64,000 nucleotides of DNA. Origin: Melampsora larici-populina 98AG31 (Eukaryota; Basidiomycota; Pucciniomycetes; Pucciniales; Melampsoraceae). Below, one piece after another: positions 36,062 through 48,811 of the stretch. Every line of letters begins with the position of its first letter. Position 1 is the first letter of the stretch. Made by a program: the position numbers and the translations under genes. Below the pieces are notes generated by a model. The model saw only the letters and a program-made list of their open reading frames with translations. It was not told the DNA's origin and ran no database searches. The stretch lies in contig NW_006768773.1 of NCBI RefSeq assembly GCF_000204055.1, positions 1,854,271-1,918,270 of the forward strand. Reading direction: 5' to 3'.

Positions 36062-39029
36062 ATGGATTACTTTGGGCCAGATCAAATCCGTTGCTGCTGT
36101 GTGCCTTTAGGATGTCACAATGAAAGATTTGAATTTGATGATCAGATCCACTCAGGAAGGCTTTTCCATCGTACAAACTTCAAGCGTCACCTGCAAAAAA
36201 GCAAAAACAACAAAAACACGCCCATGCGAAGCACCAATACGAATGAAGTCCTGTCAGACCAGCTTTCCTCTGTCAACACCTTGGGTAGTCATGGACAACA
36301 GATACAATCTAGTGAAAAGAGAAAGGAGCGATCTGAAAATGAAGACAAATCATCAGGTGATGAAGACGTACACCGACCAAAGAAGATCCAACGTGTGGAA
36401 AATAGTAATATCACACTTCCAGCTATAACATTAATGACATTTCCAACAGAATCTTACAAGATACCTCAAAAGTTCCTTCAACACAAAATGTGCTTAGAAT
36501 CAATGATGAATGTTGCATATGATCATATATTCCACAAGAAATCAAACTGTTCATGTCGGAAATCTCTCACCTTTGAAAAAACCCGAGTCAAAAAGTGGAT
36601 GACTTCTGCCAATCCGAAATCGATCCCTTTTTGGAAAGAAATCCCAGCTACGATTCAGGATTTATTAAAGAGATTCCATCTCAAAATAACGCCGATTGAG
36701 ACTGTGTGCTGTGTAGTTTGCTTCTCGTTGCATGGAAACGCAGAAAGTCATGCCTCAGCAGCTTTACGATGCAACGAACAGCAATTTCCGACCAACTCCT
36801 CTAAAGCAGCACGCATAACCTGTAACGCACCTCTTTTCAAACAGAAAAAAACGAAATCAGGAAATTGCAAAGCGATACCACGGTCAATATTCTACCATCA
36901 GAAACTTCTTGAATGGCTTGGGAGGATGTGTTTTATTCCCGCCTTTGAAAAAGCTCTCGATAGCCCCCTCAATGCTAAAAAACCACCTAGAGGTTTGATG
37001 CACGATATCTGGGATAGTAAGCTTTGGAAAACTTTCAAAAGCGACGGCAAGATTTATACACAAGCTTCTGGTAATTTGGTTTTTGGTCTTTATGTTGATT
37101 GGTTCAATCCTTACGGAAACGGTTCAGCAAAAAAGTATTCTTCGGGTGTGATCTTATTGATCTGTTTCAGCCTCCCACCAAATATACGATATCACGCTGA
37201 AAATGTATTCATCTATGGTATAACTCCTGGGCCACGAGAGCCTCCATCACAAGCAATGAATCACCTGCTTGCTCCTCTCATAGCCGAGCTAGACGACCTT
37301 TGGAAAGGAGTTCGATTCACCAAAACGTCTCTTTATCCACACGGACGAGTCTTTCGAGTAGCAATATGGCCACTGATCGCCGATATTCCAGCTAACAGGA
37401 AGATTTCAGGGTTCGCGGGCCATTCTGCCACATACTTTTGCTCAAACTGTTACATCACCTGTGACGAGGTAGACGATATTGAAGTTGAGAGGTACAAAAT
37501 CCGACACATAACTTCAATACACCAGCAATCACAGGTTTGGCGCAGTGCAGAAACTCAGCACGACCGATCCAAATTGCTGAAGACTAATGGAGTTCGATAC
37601 ACTATATTATCCGAACTCAAGTATTGGCATCCCATCAATCTTGGCAGTATTGATACGATGCACTGCCTTCTTCTTGGCTTACTTAAAGACTTTTCGATCA
37701 CATACCTTCAAATTCCCTCTGCCGGACAGATCATCCGAAAACAACTTGACAAGGCCGAACTTGAAGGAATCTATCCTGAAGACCAACCATCGGCGCTCCC
37801 TCATCTTGTGCCAGACACCGATGCTCTAACAGAATGCCCTGAAGATGAATCATCTGAACCTAGCTCTGATAGCCGGATGTCTTACCCACAAGCTGCCAAA
37901 TCTCAGACCAGCACTACAACTATTCTTTCACACCCTACGACAACTAATAGATCAGATGCTTCTGATAGCTCTTCCAGTACCATTCTTGGTGCTCATGGCC
38001 CAGCTCTCACTCCGCATGAACTCAAACTTATTCACATATCAATTGAACAAGCAATAACCCCCTCCTGGCTTCCTGTAGTACCTTCGCTCTTTGGGACCAC
38101 TGCGCATGGCAGTGTAAAAGCTGTCCAATGGCTTGTTTTGTACACAGTTTACATGGTATTCTCTTTAATACCGTATCATGCAAATGCTGAGCCAAATTCC
38201 GATTCTCAGAAGATCCACACAGCGATACTTCTTGCCACACAGATTATCAATATTTCTGTGTCCCGAGTCATGAGTGAGGAGGATATCCAATCTCTTGGAT
38301 TGCTACTTAAAACCTACCGTCAACATCTTCAAACCGTATGGCCTAACATCAAGTCTAAACCCAATCTGCATTTTGCCCAGCACCTACCCGATCAGTGTCG
38401 CCGCCTTGGACCCCCACCATACACTGCTGCTTGGGTAGGAGAACGCCTGATTGGTACACTTGTCCAAACACCAAAGAACTTTTGTGCAGGTATGGTTTTT
38501 GGTCTTTCTAATTGGTCTTTCCAATTGATCCACTGTTGACACTAATTCTGCTCTTTTCACACCGAATGGATAACATCTTTTTAGGGATCTTGGGTAAGAC
38601 TTTGATCCGCGCACATACCCAGCGAGGACTGTTTCAAAATCTCCTGAGTCACCATACTTCTTTACATACAGCCAATCTTTCTATCACCTCACGAAATAGT
38701 GCAACCAGATGGAAGGAGTTTTCTCCACCTGGTGATGTACTACATGCGGTCAAGGAGCTTCTACAATCAAATTCGAGCGTCAGCAGTGCCAGTATTGATT
38801 TGATGTCAACATCCTTGTGGAGACATAGTGGCAAGTCTTATAGTATAAGCTCACGCCACTTAGGTAACAGCTATATCGAGTATCACATCAATGGGAAGCA
38901 TGGCTTTGGGTCAATCGAACATATAGTTCGTCTAGTTAGTGATAGCTTATCAATATTCGTTGTACAGGCTTTCTTGCCTCTTCAGCCATCCGATCAAATT
39001 CGAACCCCTTATCACCTATCGCCTCACCT
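36062..39029 (+). CDS. Plavaka-like (Tnp2-related) transposase, 3' part lost in assembly gap
   Basis: Exon 36062-38489 is followed by a GTATGG...TTTTAG intron and an exon from 38585 that runs into the N block. The likely start is the ATG at 36062 (MDYFGPDQIRCCC). A C/H-rich N-terminus (CCCVPLGCH...HRTNFKRHL) looks like a zinc finger. The core has VFGLYVDWFNPYGN, VILLICFSLPPNIRYHAENVF, ITPGPREPP, VAIWPLIADIPA and a CSNCYITCDE zinc pair, followed by MHCLLLGLLKDF. These match the Plavaka group of basidiomycete CACTA-related transposases. It cuts and pastes the element. No stop is seen in the visible part. The end of the gene is uncertain because of the gap. Confidence 0.82.
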
Positions 39030-39163
39030 NNNNNNNNNNNNNNNNNNNNNNNNNNNNNNNNNNNNNNNNNNNNNNNNNNNNNNNNNNNNNNNNNNNNNNN
39101 NNNNNNNNNNNNNNNNNNNNNNNNNNNNNNNNNNNNNNNNNNNNNNNNNNNNNNNNNNNNNNN
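39030..39163. other. Run of N (assembly gap)
   Basis: 134 undetermined bases lie within the Plavaka-like element and cut its transposase gene. True gap length is unknown, so all spans across it are nominal. Confidence 0.99.
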
Positions 39164-39436
39164 TCCGAAGCATGGTGACTAATGACCATAACATACCCAT
39201 AAAATGATGTTGAGCTTATAATTGAATTTGATAGGGCATCTGGGACATGGCTTCGTCGGGATTCGGTGAAATTTAGGCCTTTTTATATTTTATAATACAT
39301 ACATAATCACTACGTAGATTGACTTCAAAATATTTGTATTTACAGCTTAACCAAGTTGGATATCTTGAACAGACAAATAAAGAAACTGATCATATTGAAA
39401 CTTTTACATGAATACATATGTGCCAAACTAATGCTA

Positions 39437-40604
39437 TCATTCAAGTAACTCATTGATTACTGATGGTAGAGAAGCCAAAAGTGATGATGGAGCCTTCATA
39501 TCCAATGAGTCTCTCTGTTCATCAGTCAAGGCAGAGATAAAGAGAGGATCATAACAGTTTGATGGCAAACCACGACACACAGCAGCGGCGGGATTGACCA
39601 ATGCTGCTTCAAGTCGGCATTGATCAAATCTTTGACTTGCCAAAAGAAGGGTACTTGTCTCCAACTTGTATTTGAAAGAAACACGATTGATTTGATGTAG
39701 AAGGCTTGTGTATTGTACGCTGCGCCACACCAATCCTTTAGTAGGATGTTGGATTGCATCGGGTTCCCATTCAGTGTCGGAACAACAATCAGAGCTCGGA
39801 AGAAGATCTGAAGCTTCTGGACATAGATGACGATCCACTGTCTCTTTTCGATAAGTAAATAACTGATGAAAGAAACAGAGATTCAGTATCAGTTTGAAAC
39901 CAATAGATAAAAGTACATAAACTGACCTGTCTCTTTTTTCGCTCTCGTTCTCTGAGTAATAATTTTTCAGGCCTGCGGCGACCAATACGGATCTCTTGAG
40001 AACGCCCTCGCATCCATCGGAGCACTAGCCCAATGCAAATAGGTACAGTGGCATAGGTGGGATCGATACCTTTTCTTTTGAAGGCGCCTTGACTTTTTGC
40101 GTAGAGCCAATGTTTCACTATAAAGAGGGCCATTGTACGATTCCAGAGGCTGCTATCTAAGTCGTCCCAATTGAATGTAAATCGCAGAACCCCGTGATTA
40201 CTCAAATCAAGAAGAAAAAGTTCTTTAAATTTGGCAAGATCTTCCGCCGTGCCGTCAGTTGGAACCGTTTGTGATTGAAACACTTGGTGATCTGATAGTA
40301 AGTTGGATTGTTTAGGTGCACGTAATTGGCCAAGCTCTTCGTGATTCGGTTTCATTGGATACACTGGGTTTTCCTTCGTAAATCCCAGGAGAAGCCTTGT
40401 GAATGCAGCAATCGAGTGACTGATCCTGGCATTGGCCTTTGGAAGAGTCTGGGCAACTGAGGCATTTGATGCCTTCAGCGATCTAACTGGAACTCCCTTC
40501 TTCCAATTGTTCGATGGCTTCAATCCTCCGGCTTGGAGAGAACAATAGATTGCGTTAAAATCCAAGCAATAGGCTGGTGGACAAGGAAAGTTTCACTCAC
40601 CCAT
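39437..40604 (-). CDS. Plavaka-like element, accessory gene 2 (unknown)
   Basis: Three exons keep frame: 40604-40601 (ATGG), 40531-39927, and 39862-39437, joined by GTGAGT...AAG and GTCAGT...CAG introns, for 344 residues. It reads MAGGLKPSNNWKKG at the start, LRFTFNWDDLDSSLWNRTMALFIVKHW in the middle, and a C-terminal helical part with SVINELLE at the end. A basic run (RGRSQEIRIGRRRPEKLL) could bind DNA. I do not recognise the family. It is convergent to the transposase and inside the TIRs, so it likely serves the element. No lesion is seen. Confidence 0.68.
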
Positions 40605-41660
40605 TTTGGATTTGCTCAGATCAATCTAAGGATATTTGGCAGTAACGATAAAATCTAAGAGGACTGAAGTAGTTGCTCGCATGAATCACATATCATGTAA
40701 GGTGCTTGATTGTAGATTCTTTGTGATTTGCGATTGAGCGATTCGAAAGAACCTTTCATCAAAGGAGTACAAGCAAATTATCTAAAGACCATTTGTAAAA
40801 GGATAATACATCAGGATAAACCCCACTGAGAGTGTTAAAAGTCCCTCTGAACAAAGCTCAAACATGATGAAAGGGACAAATCAACAGCTGAGCTATGAAG
40901 AAACCTGGATGAATCATAAATTGATCAAGAAAACCTGGTTTGCTCGCGTCGACGCATCAACAGGAAACGGGCTTGGTGATTGTTCTGACATCGTAGGCTT
41001 CATCTCCACTGGAGCATGAACACGCCTCTCCTCATTTGCAGCTAGGGCAGCTCTTCCTGCCATTCTTGCTACACGACAGGTAGCCTAGGATCAGGGGTCG
41101 CGACAAGCCTTTCAACAATGCGCTTACGTCGGGCCATCCAGAGGATATCCTCGGCCGTTCTTGTGGCAACACTTCTTAAGACGAATGTGTTCCTAATTCG
41201 ACGTGGTACGTGTGTAGACAATTGATAACTAGAGAGGAAAAGGGAAAGCCAAATGAGTTGGAAAGGGTTTAATAGTGAAGTACTAACCTAATGATGAAAT
41301 GTCTTCTCCATCGATGTCGTCATCAGACGACGTACTTGGGTTTTTACGACCTTTCCCCTTGTCTTTCGGCGGAGAAGGTCTCCAGGATCCGTCTCGTTCC
41401 GTGTCTGAGGATCCTCTCATGTTTGGGCCATCCAATACCTCCGGTTGTATCTCTTCGCCGTTGATATTACCTCCGGTTATCAATAGCTCATCTTCTTCCT
41501 CTTCCTCCTGAATTTAGTCATCTCTATTCTTCCTCTTGTAACTTCTCTTCGGATTTTCTAGACTTGGGCCTGGTTCCACTCCAGTTGCAATCGAAGTTGA
41601 CCTTGTTAGCCTAGCTTCTGCTTGAGCGATTCTTGCATCCATCGTAATAGATTATATTAA

Positions 41661-41900
41661 AAATTTTTTCCGAATGTGTTCGAAAAAAGGAGATGAATTA
41701 TCTTGGTTGAGATTAATTATAAATTGAGCCTTGACGTTGTCTTGCGAGGTGAAAAAGGTTTTTGTTGAGAATTCTAGGATTCCAAAATGAAATTCTCAAC
41801 TTGGTTGGCGCAATTTCTCGTGCGCGTGTGCATGCACATTTTCACCTCCGCTAAGTCACCGTGGGCATAGGAACCACTGCGTGCCTTGCGGTTCCCTCAA
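41661..41900 (-). repeat. DIRS-like A1 terminal repeat
   Basis: It matches 27361-27602 from AAATTTTTT through GGTTCCCTCAA with few differences. In element orientation it is the 5' terminus, and ORF1 starts 18 bp inside it. Confidence 0.88.
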
Positions 41901-42381
41901 ACCACCTGTGGCTTTTTCCGACTCTAATTGGGCTGGTTGTACAATCACTCGTCGTTCTACTTCTGGATACACATTCATCTTCAATGGAGGAGCAATTAGT
42001 TGGCGATGCAAAAAGCAACCGACTGTAGCACTCTCTTCTACTGAAGCGGAGTATAAAGGTTTCTTAGATGCTGGACAAGAAGGAATGTGGGTTCGGCGGC
42101 TTATGTCTGATTTTGGTTACGATCAACTTATATCAACAACACTTTTTGGCGACAATCAAGGCTCAATAGCACTATCTCGCAATCCCGTTTTTCACAGTCG
42201 TACTAAACATGTCGAAATTCATTTTCATTGGATCAGAGAGAAAATTCAGGATAAAAGTCTGGACATCAAATTTTGCTCTACTAATGATATGATCGCTGAC
42301 ATTCTCACTAAGTCTCTCGACAAGTCTAAACTCCAACAATTTAGGAGAGATCTTGGTTTGCTTGAAGACACAGTAGTTTAG
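41901..42381 (+). pseudogene. Copia Pol, C-terminal RNase H part
   Basis: The reading picks up directly where 27060 left off and carries VAFSDSNWAGCTITRRSTSG, ALSSTEAEYKG, LFGDNQGSIALS, KHVEIHFHWIRE and DILTKSL, the classic copia RNase H tail. It ends with TAG at 42379-42381, 14 bp before the right LTR. It is the 3' end of the gag-pol frame that starts at 23024. Confidence 0.9.
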
Positions 42382-42395
42382 CTAACGAGGGGGGG

Positions 42396-42885
42396 TTTCG
42401 TAGTTAAATCTGGATCAGCCAATTCTATTCTAGTTTTGACCAGATTAATCTCTTTTTCTTTGTTGCGCTAAACACTTTTCATATTTCATTTTTGACCGAC
42501 TTAGCTTAAACATTTGAATACAGACTTGAAAGGCAGCTCATTTTCTACGTACCTGATGGCTTATGGATAGAGATGGAAATGAAATGGTTTGGACTAAGAT
42601 GAAACAGTAGCGTGGAATGTGTGATGGATTTGTAGGCCCTTATGAGACTTTTTCTGTATAAATACCGTCTTTGTATAGCCTTGTATTTCTTTCTTCACTT
42701 ACTCATCTCGCTATTTCTGATTTCGTCCACAACCTTCCTAAACTTTCCACTCTCACATCGTCAGGTGTGTATTCTCTGCTTGTTGTCGATAATTCCAACA
42801 AAGCATTATCTTAACACTAGCGCTTTTAGCCCATATTTTGGTTTTTGCCACTTTCTGCCCCTTCCAGATTCAGGAGCATACGAAA
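42396..42885 (+). repeat. Copia 3' LTR (490 bp)
   Basis: It matches 22442-22996 except that the 65 bp unit is present once. Its ends are TTTCGT and ACGAAA. The target duplication GGTCA follows at 42886-42890. Confidence 0.92.
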
Positions 42886-42897
42886 GGTCAGTCTATG

Positions 42898-43103
42898 CAC
42901 TGCCAGCATAGATGCCTCGGGTTGAGAAATCCGAGGCATCATCGGAGGCAGATCCTCCGACAAACCTTGTCCGAGGTATTTGCCCAAGGTATTTTTTTGC
43001 CCTGAGAATTACCTCGGATCAAAACCTCGGGAAGCTTCTGTCCGAGGTTTTGCATCCGAGGATACCTCGGATTACAAAATCCGAGGTAAATATGTTGGTG
43101 GTG
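42898..43103. mobile_element. CACTA-type MITE with CCTCGG repeats, 206 bp
   Basis: The left end CACTGCCAGCATAGATGCC and the right end (reverse complement CACCACCAACATATTTACC) share a degenerate TIR followed by CCTCGG. ATG is duplicated (42895-42897 and 43104-43106). Inside, CCTCGG/CCGAGG occurs over a dozen times in both orientations, able to pair in many ways. Confidence 0.72.
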
Positions 43104-43449
43104 ATGTAGACAACTATAAAAAGAACAGAATCTGGTTTCACAACAGACACCCCTCTTACAATCATAGAACACATACACACTTGAATAAAGAATGATATTG
43201 CATCAAAAGCAGAGTAACAAATACTTTGATAAGAGTAATGAGGAGATGGTGGGACAATGGTAGTACAACACTGAAGGATCAGTGCAGGAGAAGACGACAT
43301 CTGACTAGAATGAAAGAAAGATACTGAAAGAGAGGAACAATTTGGTCGGTCCAGTGGATGGAAAGTGTCTCGAGGAATAGTCCTGGGATAGCTTTGAAGG
43401 AAGTGTGCTTATTCAAAGATAGACTCTAATCCTGACATTGAAGCATCAT

Positions 43450-45081
<1,632 letters not shown>

Positions 45082-47915
45082 GGTTGCGATGTCTTAACTA
45101 GTAACTTTCAAGAGAGAAGTGAAGATTGTTTGAGATTGAGAGTGGTTGAGCAGACGAGGAGATAAGGGATTGAGAGGAAGTCCTAGTAAAGAAGGTCGAT
45201 ATGGAAAGGGGCAAAGGGAACTTTATAAATCAAACTAATTTGAATTAAATTACATACAACATTACATGTATGTACATATAGATTATCAGTCAGCATAAAC
45301 ATAACTATCTATTAAGTCTACGCGTTATGTGATCTGTACAGATTAACAGCTTTTTAGTGAGAGTCGATCAAGACTCGGGCGTGAGATTGAAGTTCAAATC
45401 AAGATCATGGGAGCGATGACGACGCACAAGTCACATCATGGCGCCATGGCTCGCTCATCTTATCCGCTCATCCTGCGCACAAAACCTTCCTCGATTTTTT
45501 TGAGATGATGTTAAGGCTGCGTCAGGCTGACCTTGAGTCTTTTCAAAGAGTAGAAGACAAAATTCAAATCAGGAGTTGAGCGTGACGCTTGAAAAGTAAG
45601 CACTGATGTATGTATGTAACCCATTTGACCCTCGAGGTTACGACTGAGAGCGCCCTAACTGACAATTTTTTTGGCCATCAGTCTTAAGTGTTTGGGCGGA
45701 AGAAAAAGAGGAGTTCATGTAGGGCTCCTTATTTGTAAGGAGAAGATGTGCAACTCCACAAAGGTATTACTACCACATCTTGAGGAAAAAGACAAAAAGC
45801 AAGTCACTCAAAAGCTTATTGACAACAAGGACTAGTGAAAAGGGTTGGAAAGATAAGCAGACTTTACAATTTCTTGAATCCCAAGGAAAACCTTGAATTA
45901 ACTTTTTGAGCCCCATCCAAACATCCAAAGCATGCACATCTGAGAAAATCTTTGAGAAATTTATGTATTTCAATCCACCCTTTTGGTTGGTGCTGAGAGA
46001 ATCATATGTTGGAAAATATATGTGTTCAAAAGCTTCCTTGGTAGGCCTCAAAGTTGCCTAGGAATGGTCTCAAGATCAGGCCAATTTTTATGTGTGGTCT
46101 CTTGAGCGCAAGATCTGAGCAGAAGATTCGAGGGAATGTTCACTTAAGGAATTTCTGACCAGAAACCACATTCTGTAAGTTTTTTGATGCCAAAATGAAA
46201 CATGCACCACCAAATAGACACTTTGGAACTTGCAGAATGTGATTTCTCACCACTAATTGCTTAAGTACACCCTAAATGAATCATGCAATACTCAATGGCA
46301 ACCTTAGTCTACTCTTGAGTCTGGAAATTGTATGCATTGGGGTGATCTTGAGCCTCCTGACAGCACAAACCACAGGCTCAACAGAGCCCATACCCAGAAC
46401 CCCTGTGAAACAGGCCCAGATGGGAGATAACAAACAAAGGGGAAACACACATGGTGAGACAAAACACCAAATATTACCCAATCAAATCACAGAAGAAAAG
46501 CCAAAGGAGCTTGTGTGATCTTTACCAATGGCTCCTTCATACTGGTGGTTGTAGGAGGGACCACAGTGGCAATGGAAGGTGGGTTGACAAGTCATGCCTA
46601 TGGGCCAATTGTGGGTGTTTCTAAGTATGAAATTGAATGAATGGCGCTGATACTTGGATGTTATTGGTCTCACATGTCATGAGTGGAGAAGATCGGATTG
46701 AACTTTAGAATCAGAAAACAGGAATTGGATTAGAATCAGAATCTGTCAATAAGGAAGCTTGTTGAGCAAGGAAATTTCCCATGTAATAGTTGATGAATAA
46801 CTATTACGGGTTGATTACATATGTGTTACATATGTAGGACAGCAGTTGACAATATTGATCAAGAGAGAAATAGCAGAATAAAGACCAGATCCGTGGTTAC
46901 TAACTGTAAAAGGGCTTACACGGAACTTGTAAGGGCTTTTGAAGGTTGATATGGACAGATTGATTGGTTTATGGAGCTATGTAAACTTGATTTGTTATTG
47001 TAAAGGATGAAGAACAAAATAAATAAAACAAAAGCAAGGGCTTATATACCCGTCAGAACAAGCAGAAAGTGCACAGCAACATAAGAAAAATACAACAAGG
47101 AGGCTGATGTGAACATCTCCTGTTATCAACTGATCACTGATCCATAGATGATCACATGTGATTATCACAATAAGATCTGTGTGTGCAATGATTTACTTTT
47201 TAGTATGATTGATCTTGAATTCCCATGATCCCTGATTCACCCTTGTGATTCATTCTAGTACAACCCTTCCTTTTAGCACAAGAGCCCTAGACATCCCTGA
47301 TTGGCCGCCATCACACACCAAGAAGATCAGTTTTAGATGAACAGCTACTAAGTTGGGTTCCCAATCCAGTTCAGTTGCTTGAACTAGGACTACACATGGT
47401 TATTAGAAAGATTATCATACAACAAAGCACACAGGATCATATTCCAAATTGATCAGCGTATTATTTATTTATTTGAATAATGTGTATATTGTTAAATATC
47501 ACATAGAAAAAGAAGCAATAGAAAATGAATAACTAGAAAAAATAACTGAATATGAAATCATAACACTGAAGGCACAGCCCAGTTTCTTGGCAAAACTGGA
47601 TTAAACCCCTAAGACAAGCTGTACACTAAGACTCCAACCCCCTTAGGCTCAGCTGTTCCGGACCCCACCTCTCTTCATGGCCTGTCAAACCACTATGAAT
47701 TCTAGATAATTTCTATTTCTTCCAGTTATATAACAAACCAATTTGTTCCTCTCATCTTTCCTGTTCATCAATGATATCACGGTGTTGTGGCAAGCAATTC
47801 TCAAGACTCAAGGATAGACTCAAGGACAGACTCAAGGACTTGTTGCATTTGCCAAAGAAGTTTGTGACTACAAAAGTTGTTTGATCATGGATACTACTTG
47901 GAGAGATGTGCATCA
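45082..47915. other. Intergenic, no supported gene
   Basis: The left part is the PEP4-like promoter side. Short palindromes occur near 46783-46808 (AATAGTT...AACTATT) and 46818-46840 (TTACATATGTG, repeated). Open frames near 45770-46051 and 46276-46518 lack any conserved motif. The block 46850-47300 looks repetitive but no partner copy lies in the window. Confidence 0.35.
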
Positions 47916-48811
47916 ATGTCTTTCAGCTACTCATTGAAGAAACGGAGGAGTCAGGGTAAAACAGAAAACAACAACAAAAAACAAACTCCAAATTCAATTT
48001 CACAACAATCAAATTGTAAGTTGTCAATTCCTCATTTTCATAATCAACAGAATGAACTTGTCAAAAAGAGAAAACTAACAATAACATTTCTTTTGAAAGC
48101 TGATTCACCAGATCAAGCCCAATCAAGTCCCGGACGCTCATCACAAGTAAAAAAACCAATTCAAAGTCAGCCAGAATCGAATCTACATTCAGATTCACCT
48201 TCATCAGATTGTTATCGAGAGAAATCTAAAAGATTAATCGGGTCTAAAAAAACAAATTCGCACGCTTAAAACTAAATCAACGACTAATCAAAACACCAAA
48301 CAACAACAAGCTCAAGAGATTGCTCATGATCATGATGAAGGTGTAAGGGGTAATAGAGAATAAGCAAATCGAGTTAAATGAGATTATATCATCTCACAAG
48401 ATAATGATCTTTTAGTCGGTCTTGATCCTTTTTTAGCTACTTCTCTTGAAAATGTATTAACAATTGTTCTGGAACCATTCGATTAGATTTGATCCAGAAG
48501 GGTAGCTCAGCTATTGAACGTACTCTAAAAGATTTGATCGAGATGTACAAAGGTCAAATTCGATTCAAACCAATTCAAACGAAGAAGCCAAAGGAATTGC
48601 GCTTATGATCAATTGTATTCTAAGAGTTAGTACGGTGATCCCCTCAATAAGCTTGCCCTGATTATTAAAGTTGAATATTTGTCTTTTTGAATGAAATAGG
48701 GTTGTGGTTGCAATAATAGTATTGATCAAGATGAAGCCTTGGATCTAGATGCAGTGCCTGAAAGATTAGATGATTTACAAGAAGAATTCAAAAAGGTTAG
48801 TAAGACACTAA

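Larger units (their letters stand above)
32981..40978. mobile_element. Plavaka/CACTA-like DNA transposon, 7998 bp
   Basis: The ends are CACCAAGCC(T/C)GTTTCC and its reverse complement; the strong inverted repeat is about 41 bp and weaker similarity reaches about 118 bp. ATT is duplicated on both sides (32978-32980 and 40979-40981), the 3 bp expected of CACTA transposases. It holds three genes: an unknown plus-strand gene (33421-35174), the transposase (36062 to the gap), and an unknown minus-strand gene (40604-39437). It interrupts ORF1 of the DIRS-like element. Confidence 0.87.
31122..41643 (-). pseudogene. DIRS-like ORF1 (Gag-like), split by the Plavaka-like transposon
   Basis: The N-terminal part lies at 41643-40982 (MDARIAQAEARLTRSTS at the start, stops and frame changes after). 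The rest lies at 32977-31122. It is rich in Pro, Arg and Ser with long RS-type stretches (SRSRDSPRRRSQARRR; RGRSRSRSRDG at the end) and a more ordered middle (LTQLSPTLQVYLRTFKAYIP). I see no zinc knuckle; the basic RS tail may bind RNA instead. Damage in the right-hand part includes a frame change at a C homopolymer (G run on plus strand near 32602-32608) and a TGA at 31625-31623. The apparent start reading MKGTAVKLL at 33082 comes from the inserted transposon end. Confidence 0.7.
27061..41900 (-). mobile_element. DIRS/Ngaro-like tyrosine-recombinase retroelement (interrupted)
   Basis: In minus orientation the order is A1 (41900-41661), ORF1, RT-RNase H, tyrosine recombinase, B1 (27788-27603), A2 (27602-27361), a 114 bp spacer, B2 (27246-27061). 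A and B are direct repeats of about 240 and 186 bp, which is the split-direct-repeat layout of Ngaro/PAT elements. There is no target duplication, and removing it joins copia reading DLSG to PPVAFSDSNW in frame. Without the 8 kb DNA transposon inside, it is about 6.8 kb. It has no integrase or protease. Confidence 0.88.
22442..42885 (+). mobile_element. Ty1/copia retrotransposon, interrupted by nested elements
   Basis: LTRs at 22442-22996 and 42396-42885 are flanked by GGTCA (22437-22441 and 42886-42890). The LTR ends are TTTCGT...ACGAAA, not TG...CA. Subtracting the MITE at 23887-24269 and the DIRS-like element at 27061-41900 leaves about 5.2 kb, a normal copia length. Gag-Pol is one frame in the ancestral form but now carries three TGA stops and a frameshift. 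A G run (AACGAGGGGGGG) before the right LTR is the likely polypurine tract. Confidence 0.93.

Noticed and set aside
32985..40978. Inverted duplication of DIRS gag around 33-41 kb
   Set aside because: First read as a rearrangement; the exact inverted ends with a 3 bp duplication are better explained as transposon TIRs.
46276..46518. Plus-strand open frame of 80 codons with a hydrophobic start
   Set aside because: It could mimic a small secreted protein, but no intron, tail or conserved feature supports it.
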